Below, one piece after another: positions 60,355 through 64,000 of a DNA stretch of 64,000 nt (within the stretch, counting starts at the first letter, position 1; each line of letters opens with the position of its first letter). Position numbers and translations under genes: made by a program. Under the pieces are notes generated by a model, which searched no databases, was not told the origin of the DNA, and saw nothing but the letters and a program-made list of their open reading frames with translations. Where the stretch lies: contig NZ_JARVKV010000013.1 in NCBI RefSeq assembly GCF_029813835.1, positions 46,332-110,331 on the forward strand, given 5' to 3'. This stretch comes from Streptomyces sp. DH37. GTDB lineage: Bacteria > Actinomycetota > Actinomycetes > Streptomycetales > Streptomycetaceae.

Positions 60355-60564
60355 CGGACGCAGGGGCTCGGTTACCGTTTCCTGGCCGACGAAGCGCGCG
60401 GCGCCGGGGCCGTGATGGCGGACCGGACTGCGCGGCGGATCTGCCGGGACAACCGCTGGTGGAGCGTGTTCGGCAAGAAGGCCGGCCCGCCTGTGCACGA
60501 CGACCTGGTCCGCCGTGACTTCACCGCGACCTGTGCGAACCAGCTGCGGCTCGCCGACACCACC
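60355..60564 (+). pseudogene. IS3-family OrfB remnant
   Basis: GYRFLADEARG, MADRTARRICRDNRWWSVFG, KKAGPPVHDDLVRRDFTA, CANQLRLADTT. This matches the region just before the DDE core of IS3 transposases (RICRDNGWWSxFGKK, PPVHDDLVxRDFTA). Both ends are missing. Confidence 0.75.
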
Positions 60565-60644
60565 GGCCCTCTCGCTCTTGAATACGAGGTCGAGGAGGCC
60601 CGGCATCCGGTGTGCAACGCTTTTGTCCGTTCAAGAACAAGTGA

Positions 60645-61283
60645 TCACTCTGGAGTCCCTTGCGTCGACGCGGCGCCCCCATGAGTGCGGAAGATCCGGT
60701 CGAGGTGATGCTCCAGGACTGCGGCGGCGGACTCCGGGCTGCGCTGGCCGACGAGGATGCTGGTGCCGAGCCCCGCAGACATGGCAAGCAGGCTGACTGC
60801 CTCCAACCGCGCGTCCAGACCGGGTTCGAGCAGATCCGTCTCTTGCGCCTGCCGGAGGAGTTCGGTCACGGCGTCTTCGGCGGCGTCGGGATTCTTGATG
60901 AAGGGCTGGGCAGCGAGAGCCCGGTCGTTCACGGACAGAACGGCGTACGAGGTGTAGAGGTGGTGGAACGTGCGGCTCTCCTCGTCGGCCGGCAGGGCCG
61001 CCATCAGCAGCGCCTCGACCATCGCGCGCGGGCCCGGGCTGCCACCGGCAGCCCGGACGCGGGCGGAGACCCGATCCCCGAATCTCGCCGCCAGATGCTC
61101 CAGCCCGAAGAGCAGCAGCTTCTCCTTCGTTTCGAAGTAGTACTGCACCAGCCGCAGTGACACGCCCGCCTCGGCTGCCACATCGCGCATCCTCACGGCA
61201 TGCAGCCCGCGTCGCCCGGCGACCCGGACGAGCGCCTCGGCGATCTCGGTGCGTCGTTCCGCGTGGTCCACGCGCTTGGGCAC
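60645..61283 (-). CDS. TetR family transcriptional regulator
   Basis: A 212-residue TetR protein: HTH VAGRRGLHAVRMRDVAAEAG followed by VSLRLVQYYFETKEKLLLFG, then an all-helical ligand domain (FHHLYTSYAVLSVNDRALAA, LLAMSAGLGTSILVGQRSPE, VLEHHLDRIF). GTG 61283 follows GGAGGAG. It diverges from an alpha/beta hydrolase; a 36-bp palindrome between them fits an operator for TetR dimers and implies that it represses both genes. Confidence 0.93.
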   Translation of the reverse strand: MPKRVDHAERRTEIAEALVRVAGRRGLHAVRMRDVAAEAGVSLRLVQYYFETKEKLLLFGLEHLAARFGDRVSARVRAAGGSPGPRAMVEALLMAALPADEESRTFHHLYTSYAVLSVNDRALAAQPFIKNPDAAEDAVTELLRQAQETDLLEPGLDARLEAVSLLAMSAGLGTSILVGQRSPESAAAVLEHHLDRIFRTHGGAASTQGTPE

Positions 61284-61341
61284 CCGTCCACTCCTCCGCT
61301 TCTCGTTCCCGCCGGTACGGCCTCCACCGGACCCTCTTGAT

Positions 61342-61377
61342 GATACGACCGTACCAACATCATGGTACGTTCGTATC
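61342..61377. promoter_or_regulatory. 36-bp TetR operator palindrome
   Basis: Arms GATACGACCGTACCA (61342-61356) and TGGTACGTTCGTATC (61363-61377) match at 14 of 15 positions around a six-base centre. It lies 28 bases before the hydrolase start and 58 bases from the TetR start. Confidence 0.8.
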
Positions 61378-61405
61378 ACAAACCGAGACCCCTCCGGAGG
61401 CGACC

Positions 61406-62317
61406 ATGCCTGGGACCACTGCCCGTACCCCGGCCGACGTCGGCCGCTACGTGAGCGACACCTGGCGTGACCGCTACTTCGAGGCCTGCGACGCGGTCTA
61501 CGCACTGGGAGCACCCGCCCTCGCGGAACAGGACGTGGAGACCTCCTTCGGCACCACCCACGTGTACCACTACGGCCCCGCCGACCCGGCGGCCCAATCC
61601 CGCACCCCCATCGTCCTAGTCCACGGAGCAGGCTCCTGCTCCGCCATGTGGTACCCGAACACCCCCGACCTCAGCGCCGACCGCCCCGTCTACGCTCTCG
61701 ACACCCCCGGCGACCCCGGACGCAGCGTCCAGCGCGCCCCTCTTCACCAGCCCGAACACGCCGCCCAGTGGCTCGAGGAGACGCTCACCGGACTCGGCCT
61801 CGACCACGTCCACCTCGTCGGCACCTCCTACGGCGGCTGGCTCGCCTTGAACCAGGCCCATCGCAGGCCCGGCCGCCTCGCCTCGGTCACGCTCCTCGAC
61901 CCCGGCGGCCTGGAGAAGGTGGGGCTGCGCTTCTTCGTCTGGATCTTCATCAGCCTCTTCGCGACCTTCGCGCCCAAGGCCCTGCGCCCACGCCTCGCAG
62001 CCTGGCTGGAACAGCCGGTCCTCGTCGTGCCGGAGTTGCGCACGATGATCAGGACGGCCGTCCGCGCCTACCGCATCCGCCGCCCAGCCCCCCTGCCCCT
62101 GTCAGATGACGAACTGTCCACGATTCGAACCCCGCTCTACCTGGTGCTCGGCAAGCGAAGCCTCCTCGTGCACCCCCAGCGGCAAATGGAGCGCGTGCCG
62201 CGCGTGATACCGGGCGCCCGGGCCGAGATCATCCCCGGCACCGGCCACGGACCGCAGATCGACCACGCGGAGGAAATCAACCGCCGGATGCTGGACTTCA
62301 TGGCCTCCGTCGCCTAG
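61406..62317 (+). CDS. Alpha/beta hydrolase under TetR control
   Basis: A 303-residue alpha/beta hydrolase: LVHGAGSCSAMW (oxyanion hole), ALDTPGDPGRS, nucleophile elbow GTSYGG, IRTPLYLVLGKRSLLV (acid region), and His in PGTGHGPQIDHAEE. A hydrophobic cap (LRFFVWIFISLFATFAPKAL) could form a lid or membrane contact. ATG 61406 has GGAGG five bases upstream. Regulated hydrolases of this kind often detoxify a lactone, ester or antibiotic; the inducer is unknown. Confidence 0.92.
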   Translation: MPGTTARTPADVGRYVSDTWRDRYFEACDAVYALGAPALAEQDVETSFGTTHVYHYGPADPAAQSRTPIVLVHGAGSCSAMWYPNTPDLSADRPVYALDTPGDPGRSVQRAPLHQPEHAAQWLEETLTGLGLDHVHLVGTSYGGWLALNQAHRRPGRLASVTLLDPGGLEKVGLRFFVWIFISLFATFAPKALRPRLAAWLEQPVLVVPELRTMIRTAVRAYRIRRPAPLPLSDDELSTIRTPLYLVLGKRSLLVHPQRQMERVPRVIPGARAEIIPGTGHGPQIDHAEEINRRMLDFMASVA

Positions 62318-62318
62318 T

Positions 62319-62970
62319 ACTGCAAGCCGTCAAGGCACGCGTCCAGGCCGTGAACCAGCTCAAGGCCGTCCTGGTCAACGCCCCTGCATGGGTGCGCGAT
62401 CCCTTGGAGGGCCTGGCCGCGCCGCGGCTCCTCGCCCGGTGCACCACGCTGACACAGGACGGTCTCGGCCCTGCCGAGTCGGCCGTCGTCCACACGCTGG
62501 GCCGGCTGGCACGGCGCGTCCGGTACCTGGACGCGGAGATCAAGGATGTTCCGGGGCAGATGACCGGCCTGATCCAGCAGACGGTGCCCGCCTTGCTGCG
62601 GGTCCAGGGCATCGGGCCGGACTCGGCGGCCGCCCTGCTCATCGCGGCCGGGGACAACCCCGACCGGGTGAGGGGTGAGGCGTCCTTCGCCGCCTTGTGC
62701 GGGGCCGGCCCCGTCGAGGCGTCTTCCGGAAAGACCAGCCGCCGCCGGCTCAACCGCGGCGGCAACCGGCAGGCCAACGCCGCCCTGCACCGGGCGGTAC
62801 TCTCTCGCCTGCGCCGGGATCCTGCCACCCAGGAGTACCTCAAGCGCCGGACCGCCGAGGACCTGTCCAAACGGGAGATCATCCGCTGCCTGAAGCGCTA
62901 CCTCGCCCCAACCGTCTACACGATCCTCCACACCGGCTTCACCTTGTCGGCGGCCACTTGCCGTCCATAG
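62319..62970 (+). pseudogene. IS110-family transposase, C-terminal part
   Basis: AVKARVQAVNQLKAVLVNAP, AEIKDVPGQMTGLIQQTVPA, VQGIGPDSAAALLIAAGDNP, FAALCGAGPVEASSGKTSRR, LNRGGNRQANAALHRAVLSR. This is the transposase_20 domain of IS110/IS116, with its SGKTxRxRLNRGGNRQAN motif. The N-terminal DEDD domain is missing; the fragment begins two bases after the hydrolase stop. Confidence 0.88.
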
Positions 62971-62984
62971 GGGCATCGCACTGG

Positions 62985-63626
62985 ACCTGTCGCACGCGCT
63001 GGTGGAGTGGGTCACGATGCTCATCGTCACCCGCGAAGGTGACCGCCGCTGCAAGCTCCCGCCGCACCAGCGTGCCCCGGTCGGCCTGGCGTACCCGCGC
63101 CGGCACGACACCCTCGCCCAGATCGCGGCAGGCTTCGGGATCTCGGTCGGCACCACCCACGCCTGCGTCACCGCCCTCGTCGGCCATCTGTCCCGCCGGG
63201 CGCCCGGGCTGCTGCGAGTGCTGCGGGAGACCGATCCCGCAGCACGTCCTCCCGGACGGCACGCTCGCCGAGTGCGACCGGGTCGGTGACAGCCGGGCCG
63301 ACTTCTCCCACAAGCACCGCCGCCACGGCGTGAACGTGCAGGTCGTAATCGATTCCACGGGCAGACTGCTGTGGATCTCACCCGCGTTGCCCGGCCGCAC
63401 CCACGACCTGACCGCGGCCCGCACCCACCAGATCATCCGGATCTGCGAACGGCAGGGCGTGCCCGTGCTCGCCGACCGCGCTTACCTCGGAGCCGGCCCC
63501 TGGGTGACCACACCGATCCGACGCCCACCCCACCGAGAACGCACACCAACCCAGCGCACGGTCAACCGGGCCCTGCCAGCGGCACGAGCACCGGTCGAAC
63601 GCGGAGCCGCACGGCTGAAGGCGTGA
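62985..63626 (+). pseudogene. IS5-family transposase remnant
   Basis: [51 protein letters not shown], frameshift near 63236, then [86 protein letters not shown] and a stop. It is closely related to the copy at 27.9 kb. The catalytic Glu region is degenerate. Confidence 0.85.
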
Positions 63627-63919
63627 CGGGCACTACAACGGGCCCACTGCTCAACCCGACGCATCGACCGTCTGTCCAAGCCGTACACGTCCAGCGGTGC
63701 GCCCAGCGCGCCCCGTGGCGGCGGGATGTGCTGCTCCGATCGGCTACCGATGGGCGGGGGCCTCGGGGCGACCGGCCGGGTCGGGAGAAGAATAGACACG
63801 AGCCGCGCTTGCGGGTTGGGCAACCGAGACAGCCACAGGCCCGTCCACGGGTTCCGTCGTCATCCGCCGTTGCCTTCGGCTCGGCGGCTTCGGCGGAGTT
63901 CGCCGGAAAGGAGACGGAG

Positions 63920-64000
63920 ATGGATTTCGACGCTGTCAGCCGCCGCGGTTTTCTGGGGGCGTCCGCGGTCGGGCTGACGACCGGCGTGTCCCCGGTCGTC
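63920..64000 (+). CDS. Tat-exported protein, N-terminus only (cut by window end)
   Basis: ATG 63920 follows AAAGGAGA and starts MDFDAVSRRGFLGASAVGL, a twin-arginine signal (SRRGFLGA) followed by the hydrophobic stretch. Only 27 codons are in the window, so the mature protein cannot be named. Tat substrates of this kind in Streptomyces are often cofactor-containing oxidoreductases, phosphatases or lipases. Confidence 0.7.
   Translation, partial: MDFDAVSRRGFLGASAVGLTTGVSPVV

Noticed and set aside
62121..62145. A tRNA-like GATTCGAACCCC box
   Set aside because: It lies inside the hydrolase frame and no cloverleaf can be formed around it; no tRNA genes were found in the window.

Overview
The window reads as the chromosome of a Streptomyces-like actinomycete. 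It has very high GC with G/C-ending codons, frequent GTG and TTG starts with purine-rich ribosome binding sites, a conservon (cvnA-D plus cytochrome P450s), a type I polyketide synthase, and many decayed insertion sequences. All calls come from reading and translating the sequence; no database search was run.

Region 1 (1-13.8 kb) is the edge of a polyketide locus. A large PKS (KS-AT-DH-C-methyltransferase, then the start of a reductase region) runs off the left edge. Next to it lie a stand-alone thioester-reductase-like SDR and a second SDR. A tightly coupled trio follows (alpha/beta hydrolase, GT-B-like protein, SAM-dependent methyltransferase), then a small exported protein and an ACP fused to an aryl-acid-type AMP ligase. 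Together they suggest an activated carboxylic acid starter, a programmed iterative-type PKS and reductive chain release.

Region 2 (13.8-33.2 kb) is an accessory zone dominated by transposase debris (IS1182, IS5, IS3, Tn3 and tyrosine-integrase fragments). Intact genes sit between the debris: an IS1182 shell carrying a phosphotransferase gene, SDR/Rrf2 and SDR/MmyB-type regulator pairs with palindromic operators, a tautomerase, two GNAT acetyltransferases, a lipoprotein, a carboxylesterase, and one orphan type I-E-like CRISPR repeat.

Region 3 (33.2-47.2 kb) is the most interesting part. It is one long leftward, almost completely overlapping gene set: a metal-chelate uptake system (binding protein, two FecCD-type permeases, ATPase), a 37-residue RiPP precursor gene, a leader-binding (RRE-like) protein, an S15/CocE-type hydrolase, a YcaO cyclodehydratase, a SagB-like dehydrogenase and a heterodimeric ABC exporter. 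A Zur/Fur-type box sits between the first gene and a divergent beta-propeller gene. The gene logic (make, export, re-import, repress when metal is replete) suggests an azol(in)e-containing ribosomal metallophore, possibly a zincophore. That function is inference.

Region 4 (47.2-64 kb) holds transposase remnants, an anti-sigma/anti-anti-sigma-like pair, Sua5 (tRNA threonylcarbamoyladenosine synthesis), a beta-carbonic anhydrase and a chimeric recombinase remnant. It continues with a conservon operon ending in two P450s (one CYP157-like without the ExxR motif) and an enoyl-CoA hydratase, then a TetR/hydrolase pair with a 36-bp operator. IS110 and IS5 debris and the first codons of a Tat-exported protein close the window.
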